64,000 bases of DNA from Comamonadaceae bacterium (GTDB lineage Bacteria; Pseudomonadota; Gammaproteobacteria; Burkholderiales; Burkholderiaceae_C). How positions within the stretch are numbered: position 1 is the first letter of the stretch; every line of letters begins with the position of its first letter. The translations under genes and the position numbers were made by a program. Shown piece by piece: positions 38,213-47,867 of the stretch. The stretch covers positions 152,179-216,178 of the forward strand of contig JAACZV010000005.1 of assembly GCA_009996515.1 (NCBI GenBank), given 5' to 3'. The notes beneath the pieces were generated by a model. The model was not told the origin of the DNA. It saw only the letters and a list, made by a program, of their open reading frames with translations, and made no database searches.

Positions 38213-39664
38213 ATGCCCACCGGTACACACCCGCCGCTGCAGCGCGGCGCCAGCCAGCCGCTGGCCGGCCAGCTCGCCGAACGCTATGCCCAGCGCATCC
38301 GCGAGCGCCTGCTGCTGCCCGGCGCCCGCCTGCCGTCGGTGCGCGACTGCGCCCGCCAGCATGGCGTGAGCCCGCACACCGTCGTCGCCGCCTACGACCA
38401 GCTGCAGGCCGCCGGCCTGCTGGAGGCACGCCGCCAGCGCGGCTTCTTCGTGCGCGAGAGCCGCCCGGCCAACGCCCGCGCCGCCGCGCGCCCGCCTGCC
38501 ACCCCCGTGCCACGCCAGGCGCCCATGGACGCGACCGCGCTGATCCGCGGCATGTTCGAGGCCGATGCCGCGCGCTCGCCCGGCCTGGGCACGCTGCCGG
38601 CCGACTGGCTGGACCCGACGCTGCTGCAGTCCGCGCTGCGCCGGCTCAACGCGGCCGACGCCCAGGGTCTGCAGGTCGGCTACGGCGAACCGAACGGCGA
38701 CGCCCGGCTGCGCGCCGCGCTGGCCCAGCGGCTGGGCGACCTGGGCATACATGCCAACCCCGCCCAGCTCCTGACGACCAACGGCGCCACCCATGCGCTG
38801 GACCTCATCATCCGCAGCCAGCTGCAACCCGGCGATGCCGTGCTGGTGGACGACCCCGGCTGGGCCATCATGTTCGCGCGGCTCACGCAGGCCGGCATCC
38901 GGCTGCTGCCGGTGCCGCGGGCCGGCCAGGGCGGCCAGGGCCCCGACCTGGACGTGCTCGCCGCGCTGGCGGCCCAGCATGCGCCGCGCGCCTACCTGAC
39001 CGTGTCGGTGCTGCACAACCCTACCGGCCACAGCCTCAACCTGGCCACGGCGCACAAGCTGCTGCGCCTGGCCGACGCGCACGACTTCTTCATCGTCGAG
39101 GACGACAGCTACGGCTTTCTCGCGCCCGAGCATGTGCCGCGCCTGGCGGCCCTGGACGGGCTGCGCCGCGTGACCTATGTGTCGGGCTTCTCCAAGGTGC
39201 TGACGCCCGCCTGGCGGGTGGGTTACCTGGCCGCCGCGCCCGAGCGCCTGCGCGCGCTGACCGACACCAAGCTGCTGGACGGCCTGACCAGCTCGCCTGT
39301 GCTGGAACGCGCCGTCGCGCTGTGCCTGGAGCAGGGCCGGCTGCGCCGCCATGCGCAGCGCCTGCGCGAGCGCCTGGCCAACGCGCGCCAGCGCATCGCG
39401 GCGCTGGCCGCCAAGCAGGGCTTTGCCTGGGCCGCGCCGCCGGACGGCCTGTTCGGCTGGCTGGACGTGGGCGTCGACACCGAGCGGTTGGCCCAGCCGC
39501 TGCTGGACGCCGGCTGGCTGACGGCACCCGGCGCCCTCTTCAGCGCCACGCGCCGGCCCGGCTCGCTGATGCGCATCAACATGGCCACCTCGCAGGATCC
39601 GGCCTTCTGGCGCGCGCTGCGGGCCGCCGTGGACGACATCCGCGGTCCGATGCCTCCCCCCTAG
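38213..39664 (+). CDS. MocR family transcriptional regulator/aminotransferase
   Basis: 483 residues. Residues about 15-80 are a GntR winged helix (LPSVRDCARQHGVSPHTVVAAYDQLQAAG in parts); residues about 110-475 are an aminotransferase fold with the PLP lysine in SGFSKVLTPAWRVGY. Such proteins sense PLP or an amino-acid adduct and act on divergent genes. It is divergent from the EamA transporter, which it probably regulates. The ATG has no clear ribosome site, so a leaderless mRNA is possible. Confidence 0.93.
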   Translation: MPTGTHPPLQRGASQPLAGQLAERYAQRIRERLLLPGARLPSVRDCARQHGVSPHTVVAAYDQLQAAGLLEARRQRGFFVRESRPANARAAARPPATPVPRQAPMDATALIRGMFEADAARSPGLGTLPADWLDPTLLQSALRRLNAADAQGLQVGYGEPNGDARLRAALAQRLGDLGIHANPAQLLTTNGATHALDLIIRSQLQPGDAVLVDDPGWAIMFARLTQAGIRLLPVPRAGQGGQGPDLDVLAALAAQHAPRAYLTVSVLHNPTGHSLNLATAHKLLRLADAHDFFIVEDDSYGFLAPEHVPRLAALDGLRRVTYVSGFSKVLTPAWRVGYLAAAPERLRALTDTKLLDGLTSSPVLERAVALCLEQGRLRRHAQRLRERLANARQRIAALAAKQGFAWAAPPDGLFGWLDVGVDTERLAQPLLDAGWLTAPGALFSATRRPGSLMRINMATSQDPAFWRALRAAVDDIRGPMPPP

Positions 39665-39753
39665 CTTCTTCCCCCCCATTCACGGGACAGGCCACTGGCG
39701 CCCGACTGCGGCGACGAGTCAACTCGCGGCTCGGTTCACGCCAGGGAGGGTTT

Positions 39754-40479
39754 ATGCGATTCGCTTCGTCCCCCGTCCGCAGCCTCTGCGCTGCCGCTGC
39801 CGGCGTGATGCTGGCCCTGTGTTCGCTGTCGGCACAGGCCGCCTTCCAGAGCGGCGTCACGATCAAGCTGCTGGCGCCTGGCGGCATCAACGGCAGCCCG
39901 CCGGACCCGACCCCCATCGACGAAACGGCCTCCGTCGCGCTGGCCAACCTGGGCACCGGCCTCGTGCAGGGCGACCCCAGCAACCAGATCACCGGCTACT
40001 GGATGCTCCCCGGTGAAACCATCTTCTTCGACAGCAGCACCAATTCCATCCTGCTGCACATCGCCGGCGGCTGGGACGACGGCACGACCATCACCACCGG
40101 CTACCTCAGCAGCGGCGGCAACCGCGCGCGCTACGAGATCAGCGGCCTGGACATCGGCGCCGCCATCACCGGCTTCAACGCCTATGACTTCACGGGCTAC
40201 GGCACCAGCGGCGTGACCGGCCTGGCCGGCCCCAGCAACCCGGCCAGCTACATCCAGCTCTCGGGCTCCACGCTGAGCTTCGATCTGGACACGCTGAGCT
40301 TCCTGCGCCCGCCCACCGGCAGCGGCTTCGCCTTCGCCGAGTTCCGCATCGACCTGCTCACGCAGGGCAGCGGCGGCGGTGGCGACAACGGCGGCGGCAA
40401 CAACCTACCCGAGCCGGCCACGCTGGCGCTGCTGGCGATCGCGGCCCTGGGCGCCCGCGCGGCGCGGCGCCATGCCTGA
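39754..40479 (+). CDS. PEP-CTERM sorting domain protein
   Basis: 241 residues from the ATG at 39754 with GGGAGGG upstream. A signal peptide ends near LSAQAAFQS. The C-terminus has a Gly/Asp/Asn-rich linker, then NLPEPATLALLAIAALGARAARRHA-type PEP motif, one helix and basic tail, the sorting signal cut by exosortase/archaeosortase EpsH. The body is Ser/Gly/Asn-rich with no known domain. It would be displayed or released with an extracellular matrix. No exosortase gene is seen in this window. It overlaps nothing but ends 7 bases before the DUF6916 start. Confidence 0.88.
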   Translation: MRFASSPVRSLCAAAAGVMLALCSLSAQAAFQSGVTIKLLAPGGINGSPPDPTPIDETASVALANLGTGLVQGDPSNQITGYWMLPGETIFFDSSTNSILLHIAGGWDDGTTITTGYLSSGGNRARYEISGLDIGAAITGFNAYDFTGYGTSGVTGLAGPSNPASYIQLSGSTLSFDLDTLSFLRPPTGSGFAFAEFRIDLLTQGSGGGGDNGGGNNLPEPATLALLAIAALGARAARRHA

Positions 40480-40486
40480 GGCCGCC

Positions 40487-40765
40487 ATGTTCACGCTGGC
40501 GCGCTTCGAACCGCTGGTGGGCAGCCGCTTCACGCTGAGGCTGGACGACGCGGCCGAGCTGCCGGCCCAGCTCATCCAGGCCAACCCCGGCCGCGGCACG
40601 AGCGCCTCGCAGTCCTTCAGCCTGCTGTTCGAGGCGCCGGCCGAGCCGGTGCTGCCGCAACGCATCTACCGGCTCGAGCACCCGCAGCTCGATGCGATGG
40701 ACATCTTCCTGGTGCCCGTGGCCCGCGCGGCCGCAGGCCTGCATTACGAAGCCGTGTTCGGCTAG
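40487..40765 (+). CDS. DUF6916-like small protein (first copy)
   Basis: 92 residues from the ATG at 40487, preceded by TGAGG; a second ATG at 40472 would add five residues. The pattern FEPLVGSRFTLRL and SQSFSLLFEAP, then RIYRLEHPQLDAMDIFLVPV, matches the small family DUF6916 that accompanies phage-tail-collar proteins. No signal peptide is visible. The function is unknown. A second member of the same family ends this operon. Confidence 0.65.
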   Translation: MFTLARFEPLVGSRFTLRLDDAAELPAQLIQANPGRGTSASQSFSLLFEAPAEPVLPQRIYRLEHPQLDAMDIFLVPVARAAAGLHYEAVFG

Positions 40766-40774
40766 GAGACGCTC

Positions 40775-41290
40775 ATGGCCACTCCCTTCATCGGCGAACT
40801 CAAGTTGATCGGCTTCAACTACGCGCCCAAGGGCTGGGCGTTCTGCAACGGCCAGCTGCTGCCCATCAACCAGAACCAGGCGCTGTTCTCGCTGCTGGGC
40901 ACGACCTATGGCGGCGACGGCCGGGTGAACTTCGCGCTGCCCGACCTGCGTGGCCGTGCGCCGCTGCATTACGGCGGCAGCGATGCCATCGCCCTGGGCC
41001 AGCGGGCCGGCGCCTCGGCGGTGACGCTGACGGCATCGCAGCTGCCCGCGCACACGCACACGCTGACGGCCACCGGCGACCTCGCCAACGCCAGCGTGCC
41101 GGGTGGCGCCGTGCCGGCCGCCAAGCCGCGCGGCGGCATGAACCGCTATGCACCGGTGGGCAGCGACACCGTGATGGGCGCCAGCTCGCTGGCGCCCAGC
41201 GGCGGCAGCCAGCCGCACAACAACATGCAGCCCAGCCTGGTGATGAATTGGGTCATCGCGCTGGTGGGCATCTTCCCCAGCCGCAACTGA
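40775..41290 (+). CDS. Phage tail collar domain protein 1 (microcystin-dependent protein MdpB-like)
   Basis: 171 residues. It starts with GELKLIGFNYAPKGWAFCNGQLLPI, with FSLLGTTYGGDGRVNFALPDLRGRAPLH, the Pfam tail-collar pattern, and ends with SGGSQPHNNMQPSLVMNWVIALVGIFPSRN-type residues. These MdpB-like proteins stand outside prophages in many soil bacteria. There is no signal peptide. It is 9 bases after the DUF6916 gene. Confidence 0.88.
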   Translation: MATPFIGELKLIGFNYAPKGWAFCNGQLLPINQNQALFSLLGTTYGGDGRVNFALPDLRGRAPLHYGGSDAIALGQRAGASAVTLTASQLPAHTHTLTATGDLANASVPGGAVPAAKPRGGMNRYAPVGSDTVMGASSLAPSGGSQPHNNMQPSLVMNWVIALVGIFPSRN

Positions 41291-41304
41291 TCGAGGAGAC
41301 CGCC

Positions 41305-41805
41305 ATGTCCGATCCCTTTGTTGGCGAGATCCGGCTGTTCGCCGGCAACTTCGCGCCGGTCGGCTGGGCCCTCTGCCAGGGTCAGCTGCTACCCATTGCC
41401 GAGAACGACGTGCTGTTCACGCTGATCGGCACCACCTATGGCGGCGACGGCCAGTCCACCTTCGCACTGCCCAACCTGGCCGGCCGCATCGCCATGCACG
41501 CGGGCCCGGGCTATATCCAAGGCGATCAGATGGGCACGGAAGCCGTCACGCTGACCACCGCCCAGATTCCGCAGCACACCCATGCGCTGCATGCCAGCAC
41601 GGCCGCCGCCGACGGCACGACGCCGGGCGGCGCGCTGCTCGCCGCCACCAGCGTCGCCAGCTACGACACCGCCCCGGGCACCACGGCCATGGCCGCCGGT
41701 GCCGTCGGCCTGGCGGGAGGCTCGCAGCCGCACGACAACATGGCGCCGACGCTGACGCTGAACTACATCATCTCGCTGTTCGGCATCTTCCCCTCGCAGA
41801 ACTGA
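41305..41805 (+). CDS. Phage tail collar domain protein 2
   Basis: 166 residues from the ATG at 41305, 14 bases after the first copy, with GAGGAG upstream. Same domain layout: FAGNFAPVGWALCQGQLLPIA, FTLIGTTYGGDGQSTFALPNLAGR, and an end SQPHDNMAPTLTLNYIISLFGIFPSQN. Sequence divergence from its neighbours is large between the conserved ends, so it is not a recent duplicate. The function is unknown. Confidence 0.88.
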   Translation: MSDPFVGEIRLFAGNFAPVGWALCQGQLLPIAENDVLFTLIGTTYGGDGQSTFALPNLAGRIAMHAGPGYIQGDQMGTEAVTLTTAQIPQHTHALHASTAAADGTTPGGALLAATSVASYDTAPGTTAMAAGAVGLAGGSQPHDNMAPTLTLNYIISLFGIFPSQN

Positions 41806-41815
41806 GGAGCCCGCC

Positions 41816-42337
41816 ATGTCCGACCCCTTCCTCGCCGAGATCCGCGTCATGCCCTACAACTTCGCGCCCCAGGGCTGGGCCCAGTGCGATGGCCAGCTGA
41901 TGCCCATCAGCCAGAACACCGCGCTGTTCTCGCTGCTGGGCACCAATTACGGTGGTGACGGACGGGTCACGTTCGGCCTGCCCAATCTCGGCGGCCGTTT
42001 CGCGATGGGCACGGGCCAGGGCCCCGGGCTCAGCCCGCGGGTGGTGGGCGAGAGCACCGGCCAGTCCAACGTCTCGCTGCTGGCCAGCGAGATGCCGGCC
42101 CATGGCCACGGGCTGATGGCCGGCGTCACACCCGTCGCCACCAGCCCGGCCGGCAATGTGATGGCACCGACCGCCGCGGGCGGCGGCAGCGTCTACCGCG
42201 CGCCCGGCGCGGCCGCCCCCATGGCCGGCGTCGCGATCAGCCCCGCCGGCTCCGGCCTGCCGCACGAGAACCGCCAGCCCTATCTGGCACTGAACTTCTG
42301 CATCGCGCTGCAGGGCATCTTCCCGGCACGCAACTGA
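41816..42337 (+). CDS. Phage tail collar domain protein 3
   Basis: 173 residues, 10 bases after copy 2, with GAGGAG upstream. It has MPYNFAPQGWAQCDGQLMPIS, FSLLGTNYGGDGRVTFGLPNLGGRF and a PHENRQPYLALNFCIALQGIFPARN-type end. It is followed 10 bases later by a GNAT gene. The three collar proteins would be made together. Confidence 0.88.
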   Translation: MSDPFLAEIRVMPYNFAPQGWAQCDGQLMPISQNTALFSLLGTNYGGDGRVTFGLPNLGGRFAMGTGQGPGLSPRVVGESTGQSNVSLLASEMPAHGHGLMAGVTPVATSPAGNVMAPTAAGGGSVYRAPGAAAPMAGVAISPAGSGLPHENRQPYLALNFCIALQGIFPARN

Positions 42338-42347
42338 AGCGTCGGCC

Positions 42348-42848
42348 ATGGACTACCGCCTGCGCCCGGCAACCGCGGCCGACGAGGCCTGGCAGTTCGC
42401 CATCTACGCCAGCACGCGCGCCGACGAACTGGCGCTGACCGGCTGGCCGCCCGGGCAGTGCCAGGCCTTTCTGCAGCACCAGCACCGGGCCCAGCAGCAG
42501 CATTACCACCAGCATTTCCCGGGCTCGCTCTGCCAGCTCATCCTCGTCGACGGCGACACGGTGGCCGGCCGGCTGTGGCTGGACGAGGGCGACGACCGTC
42601 TGCACATCCTGGACATCGCGCTGCTGCCCGCCTGGCGTGGTCGCGGCCTGGGCACCCGCTGCCTGCAGGCGCTGGCCGAAGCGGCCGGGCAGCGCCCCCT
42701 GAGCATCCACGTCGAGATCCACAACCCCGCCCGGCGGCTCTACGAGCGGCTGGGCTTTGTCGCCGAGGGCGAGCCCCTGGGCCTGTACCAGGCCATGGCC
42801 CGGCCCGCCGGCGCCCATCGCCTGCAACCCGAGGAGTGCCTGCCGTGA
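42348..42848 (+). CDS. GNAT family N-acetyltransferase of the collar-protein operon
   Basis: 166 residues. The CoA loop AWRGRGLGTRCLQAL is near residue 90 and NPARRLYERLGFVAEGE near the end, both diagnostic. It lies between the third collar gene and the second DUF6916 gene, with a GTGA overlap to the latter. GNATs in this place recur in such operons, so it may modify a product of the operon. This is inference. Confidence 0.85.
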   Translation: MDYRLRPATAADEAWQFAIYASTRADELALTGWPPGQCQAFLQHQHRAQQQHYHQHFPGSLCQLILVDGDTVAGRLWLDEGDDRLHILDIALLPAWRGRGLGTRCLQALAEAAGQRPLSIHVEIHNPARRLYERLGFVAEGEPLGLYQAMARPAGAHRLQPEECLP

Positions 42849-43213
42849 TCAACAAGCGCGAATTCCTGATTAGCGGTGGCGCGGCCCTCGCCGCCGGCGC
42901 CGGCACGACGGTCTCGCTGGCCGCCGTGCGCCCCAGCCTGGGCGCGCGGTCCGGGCTGGCGAGCTGGCAGGCCCATGTCGGCCAGCGTTTCGAGGTCGAC
43001 GGCCATGCCGTCACGCTGCAGTCCGCCCGCGCCCTGCCCGGCCACGCGCCGGGCGAGCAGTTCAGCCTGCGCTTTGCCGGCACGCTGCCGGCCGGCCTGG
43101 GCGACGGCATCTGCACGCTAACCCACGAAGGCAGCGGCACGCTGGCCCTCTACCTGGCCCGCACGCCGCAGGGCTTGCGGGCCGATTTCTGCCGCCTGCA
43201 CAGCGCCGAATAG
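42845..43213 (+). CDS. DUF6916-like protein with exported N-terminus (second copy), GTG start
   Basis: 122 residues from a GTG at 42845 that overlaps the GNAT stop (GTGA). The N-terminus has NKREFLISGGAALAAGAG, a weak twin-arginine-like signal with Lys-Arg in place of Arg-Arg. The rest, with WQAHVGQRFEVDG and EQFSLRFAGTLP and a GTLALYLARTP end, resembles the first DUF6916 gene. If exported by the Tat route, the product folds before leaving the cytoplasm. Confidence 0.68.
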   Translation: MINKREFLISGGAALAAGAGTTVSLAAVRPSLGARSGLASWQAHVGQRFEVDGHAVTLQSARALPGHAPGEQFSLRFAGTLPAGLGDGICTLTHEGSGTLALYLARTPQGLRADFCRLHSAE

Positions 43214-43310
43214 TTCTCGCTAGTCCCTGGGTTTTTCGCTGCCCCGACACATCGCTGCCGGCAGAATGCGCGTCGCCCGGCGGCAGCGCAGCCGCGGCAT
43301 TCGATGTGGA

Positions 43311-43904
43311 ATGAGCGGCCCCTTGAAATTTCTCGTTGTAGACCCCCTGGCCGGCGTGCAGGCCTTCGCACGCCAGCTGCTGCAAGGCCACGGCTTCGCG
43401 GCCGACCACATCCTGTGCTGCGCCGACCCGGACACGGCGCTGGCCCAGGGCCTGGTTTTCAAGCCCCAGCTGCTGATCACCGACTGGTTCGCCAGGCGGG
43501 CGCTGGACGGCATCCGGCTCCACCAACGCCTGCGCGAGGCCCAGCCTTCGCTGCAGCTGGCCCTGCTGAGCTTCGAGGTGACGCCCGATCATCGCCGCGA
43601 GGCCGAGGCCCATGGCGCCCGCTTCCTGCTGCAAAAGCCCTTCGCCGCCGAGCAGCTCAGGGCCGAGCTGGGGCGCACCCTGGAGGCGCTGGCCTGCAAG
43701 CCCAAGCCCGCCGCATCGGCATGGGCGGCGCGCCCGGGGCGGCCACTGCCGCCGCCGCTGCTGGTCGTCAAGCCCGGCGACCGGGTGCGCTTCAACGGTG
43801 ACCTGCATGTGGCCCAGCATGTCGTGCACCGCAACGGCGGCACCGTGGTGCAGCTCGCCGGGCTGACCCGCTTCGTCCCGGTGGACAAGCTGCAGCCGGC
43901 CTGA
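43311..43904 (+). CDS. Response-regulator-like receiver protein, degenerate acidic pocket
   Basis: 197 residues from the ATG at 43311. The receiver domain (about 5-125) has the phosphoacceptor Asp58 in LLITDWFAR, Ser87 and Lys109 in FLLQKPF, but the usual acidic pair at the N-terminus is reduced to one Asp (FLVVDPLAG, Asp11). A linker and a C-terminal 60-residue beta-rich part (VKPGDRVRFNGDLHVAQHVVHRNGG) follow; its family is unknown. No histidine kinase gene is near. The loss of one acid may weaken Mg binding and phosphorylation. Confidence 0.75.
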   Translation: MSGPLKFLVVDPLAGVQAFARQLLQGHGFAADHILCCADPDTALAQGLVFKPQLLITDWFARRALDGIRLHQRLREAQPSLQLALLSFEVTPDHRREAEAHGARFLLQKPFAAEQLRAELGRTLEALACKPKPAASAWAARPGRPLPPPLLVVKPGDRVRFNGDLHVAQHVVHRNGGTVVQLAGLTRFVPVDKLQPA

Positions 43905-43905
43905 T

Positions 43906-44285
43906 TCAGATCGCGACGACCAGCGCCATCAGCAGCGGGTAGGGCAAGGCCACCGTCGGGCGCAGCGCGCTCTTCAGGTACTGGGCCACCAGCCCCGCGC
44001 CGCGCGGCCGCTGCGCCTGCCAGTCGGCGTGCAACTGCATCGCGAGACCGCCGCCCTCGGCCGCCCTCAGGCCGGCCTCGACGGCCAGCAGCCTGTCGCC
44101 CAGCCGGCCCTGGAAGGTCTTGAGCACCGCCTCCTGCAGCCACAGCAGAGCCAGCAGCGCCAGGGCCAGGGCGTCGTCGGCCACCAGCACCACGGCCGCG
44201 AACGCCGCCAGCTTCACGGCCAGCGCCAGCGCCTCGTAGCGTTCGTGCTGCGCCTGCAGTGCCAGCCATTCGTGATGCCAGGCGT

Positions 44286-44289
<4 letters not shown>
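43906..44289 (-). CDS. Small membrane protein downstream of uup
   Basis: 127 residues; the ATG overlaps the uup stop (ATGA). The N-terminal about 15 residues are hydrophilic, followed by two hydrophobic helices (about 20-55), an amphipathic part and a last helix (PTVALPYPLLMALVVAI). It seems to be a conserved hypothetical of beta-proteobacteria. The function is unknown. Confidence 0.65.
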
Positions 44290-46154
<1,865 letters not shown>

Positions 46155-46185
46155 CGGCGGATTGTCCCCCGCGCCGGCGCCGCCC

Positions 46186-47160
46186 TCAGGCCAGCCGCGT
46201 GGCCTGGGCCGCGCGGCGGCGGCGCCAGGCCGCGGGCGGCTCGCCGTACTCGCGGCGGAAGGCGCGGCTGAAGGCCGTGTCCGTCTGGTAGCCAACCTCC
46301 TCGGCGATGCGCGCCAGCGGCGCATTGCCGCCGGCCAGCAGGTTGGCCGCGAGCACCATGCGCCAGTGCGTCAGGTACTGCATGGGCGGGCTGCCCACCA
46401 GCCGCAGGAAGCGCTCGGCCAGCACCGTCCGCGAACTGCCGGCCTCGTGCGCCAGGTCCTCGACGGTCCACGCCCGGGCCGGCTGCTCATGCAGGGCCTG
46501 CAGGGCCGCGCCGACGCTGCGGTCCCGCACGGCCGCCAGCCAGCCGGTATGCCCCGGCGGCTGCTGGTTCATGTACAGCCGCAACACCTCGATGAACAAC
46601 ACCTCGGCCAGCCTGGACAGCACGCCGTCCCCGCCCGGCCGCGGCGACTGCGCCTCGTCCAGCGCGTAGCGGACGGAGCCCTCCAGCCAGGCCCCGGCGC
46701 TGGAGCCGCGCACATTGACATGCACCAGCGGCGGCAGGCCCGCCAGCAGCAGCCGCGCCAGGCGGGTGTCGCAGGCCAGGTAGCCGCACATCAGCTGCGT
46801 CTCGACGCCGCCGCCGCCATAGTTCAGCAGCCGCGGCCGCCGCGCCAACAGGCGGTCCAGCCGCGCCCCCGTCGCGGGCGCCAGGCCCGGGTCGGACGCC
46901 ATGCGGTGCGCGTCGCCATGGGGGAAGACGATGACGTCGCCGGCCGTGAGCCGCACCGGTGCCGCGCCGTCCAGCGTCACATGGCATTCGCCCTGGGTGA
47001 TGAGGTGGAAGATCACCACCCGCTCGGCGCCGGGCTCCAGCAGCGGCGCGGCGACGTCGGCATGCGGCGACTGGTAGCACCAGGGCGCCGTGAAGCGGCC
47101 CTGCAGGAAGATGGCGCCCACCAGCCGCACCACCCTCAGCGTGTGGGACAGCGCATCCAT
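46186..47160 (-). CDS. AraC family transcriptional regulator (cupin_6 type)
   Basis: 324 residues from the ATG at 47160. The N-terminal cupin domain has GECHVTLDGAAPVRLTAGDVIVFPHGDAHRM; the two AraC helix-turn-helix motifs are in WTVEDLAHEAGSSRTVLAERF and ARIAEEVGYQTDTAFSRAFRREYG near the C-terminus. Its start overlaps the OsmC stop by one base (TGATG), so the two are co-translated and the regulator may respond to the substrate of its partner. Confidence 0.92.
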   Translation of the reverse strand: MDALSHTLRVVRLVGAIFLQGRFTAPWCYQSPHADVAAPLLEPGAERVVIFHLITQGECHVTLDGAAPVRLTAGDVIVFPHGDAHRMASDPGLAPATGARLDRLLARRPRLLNYGGGGVETQLMCGYLACDTRLARLLLAGLPPLVHVNVRGSSAGAWLEGSVRYALDEAQSPRPGGDGVLSRLAEVLFIEVLRLYMNQQPPGHTGWLAAVRDRSVGAALQALHEQPARAWTVEDLAHEAGSSRTVLAERFLRLVGSPPMQYLTHWRMVLAANLLAGGNAPLARIAEEVGYQTDTAFSRAFRREYGEPPAAWRRRRAAQATRLA

Positions 47161-47714
47161 CAGCGGCCCGGCACCCCGGCTTCGACCTCGATGTCCAGCG
47201 TCAGCGGCACCGGCTGGCGCAGCGCCGCCGGCACGGGCGAGCACTGACAGGCCTGCGCCACCAGCTCGCGGATCTCGGCCTGCGTCATCCCGTCCGCGGC
47301 GATGCGGACGTGCAACACCATCTGCAGCGGCGCCGCGCCGACCGCCTGGCCGTCGGCCCCGGCCAAGCCCAGCAGGCCGCGCGTGTCCGAGCGGCTGCCG
47401 ACCCGGGCGTCCAGCGTCCGCAACGTCACGCCGCGCGCCGCCGCCTGCATGACGATGCAGGTCACGGCGCAGGCCGCGGTGCCCGCCCGCAGCAGCCAGC
47501 CGGGCGTCACGCCCTGGCCGCCGCCGCCGAGCTCGGCGGGCATGTCGGTGTCCACGCGCAGGCCGCTGTCGTGCAGCGCACGCACGCGGGTGCCGCCTTC
47601 CCAGCGCACGCGAGCCGGCGCATCGTCGTGCAGGCCCAGCTCGGGGCGCTTGCGCAGCACGGCGCTCACCCGCTCCAGCGCGGCGGCGATGTGGTGCAGG
47701 GGGTACAGGGCCAT
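47160..47714 (-). CDS. OsmC/Ohr family protein
   Basis: 184 residues from the ATG at 47714. The family's first Cys is in AACAVTCIVMQAAARGV (Cys81 and Cys85) and the second in AQACQCSPVPAAL (Cys155 and Cys157). OsmC proteins reduce organic peroxides using two cysteines; this long form with extra Cys residues is an OsmC-like subtype. It is translationally coupled to the AraC regulator. Confidence 0.88.
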   Translation of the reverse strand: MALYPLHHIAAALERVSAVLRKRPELGLHDDAPARVRWEGGTRVRALHDSGLRVDTDMPAELGGGGQGVTPGWLLRAGTAACAVTCIVMQAAARGVTLRTLDARVGSRSDTRGLLGLAGADGQAVGAAPLQMVLHVRIAADGMTQAEIRELVAQACQCSPVPAALRQPVPLTLDIEVEAGVPGR

Positions 47715-47867
47715 GGCCAATCTCCCGGCGAAGCCTCGCGCCATTATGTCGACCGCCCCCGTCGATGACATGGTGAAGCGGACGCACGGTCAGGAAATAC
47801 GGGCGCCAGGGCAGGACCGCCACGCCGCGCCACGCGAAGCTGGCGGCCCGCCATCCGGAGACCCACC

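Noticed and set aside
40775..42337. Prophage or tailocin because of tail-collar domains
   Set aside because: No capsid, terminase, sheath, tape-measure, lysis or integrase genes lie nearby; MdpB-like collar proteins are often chromosomal.
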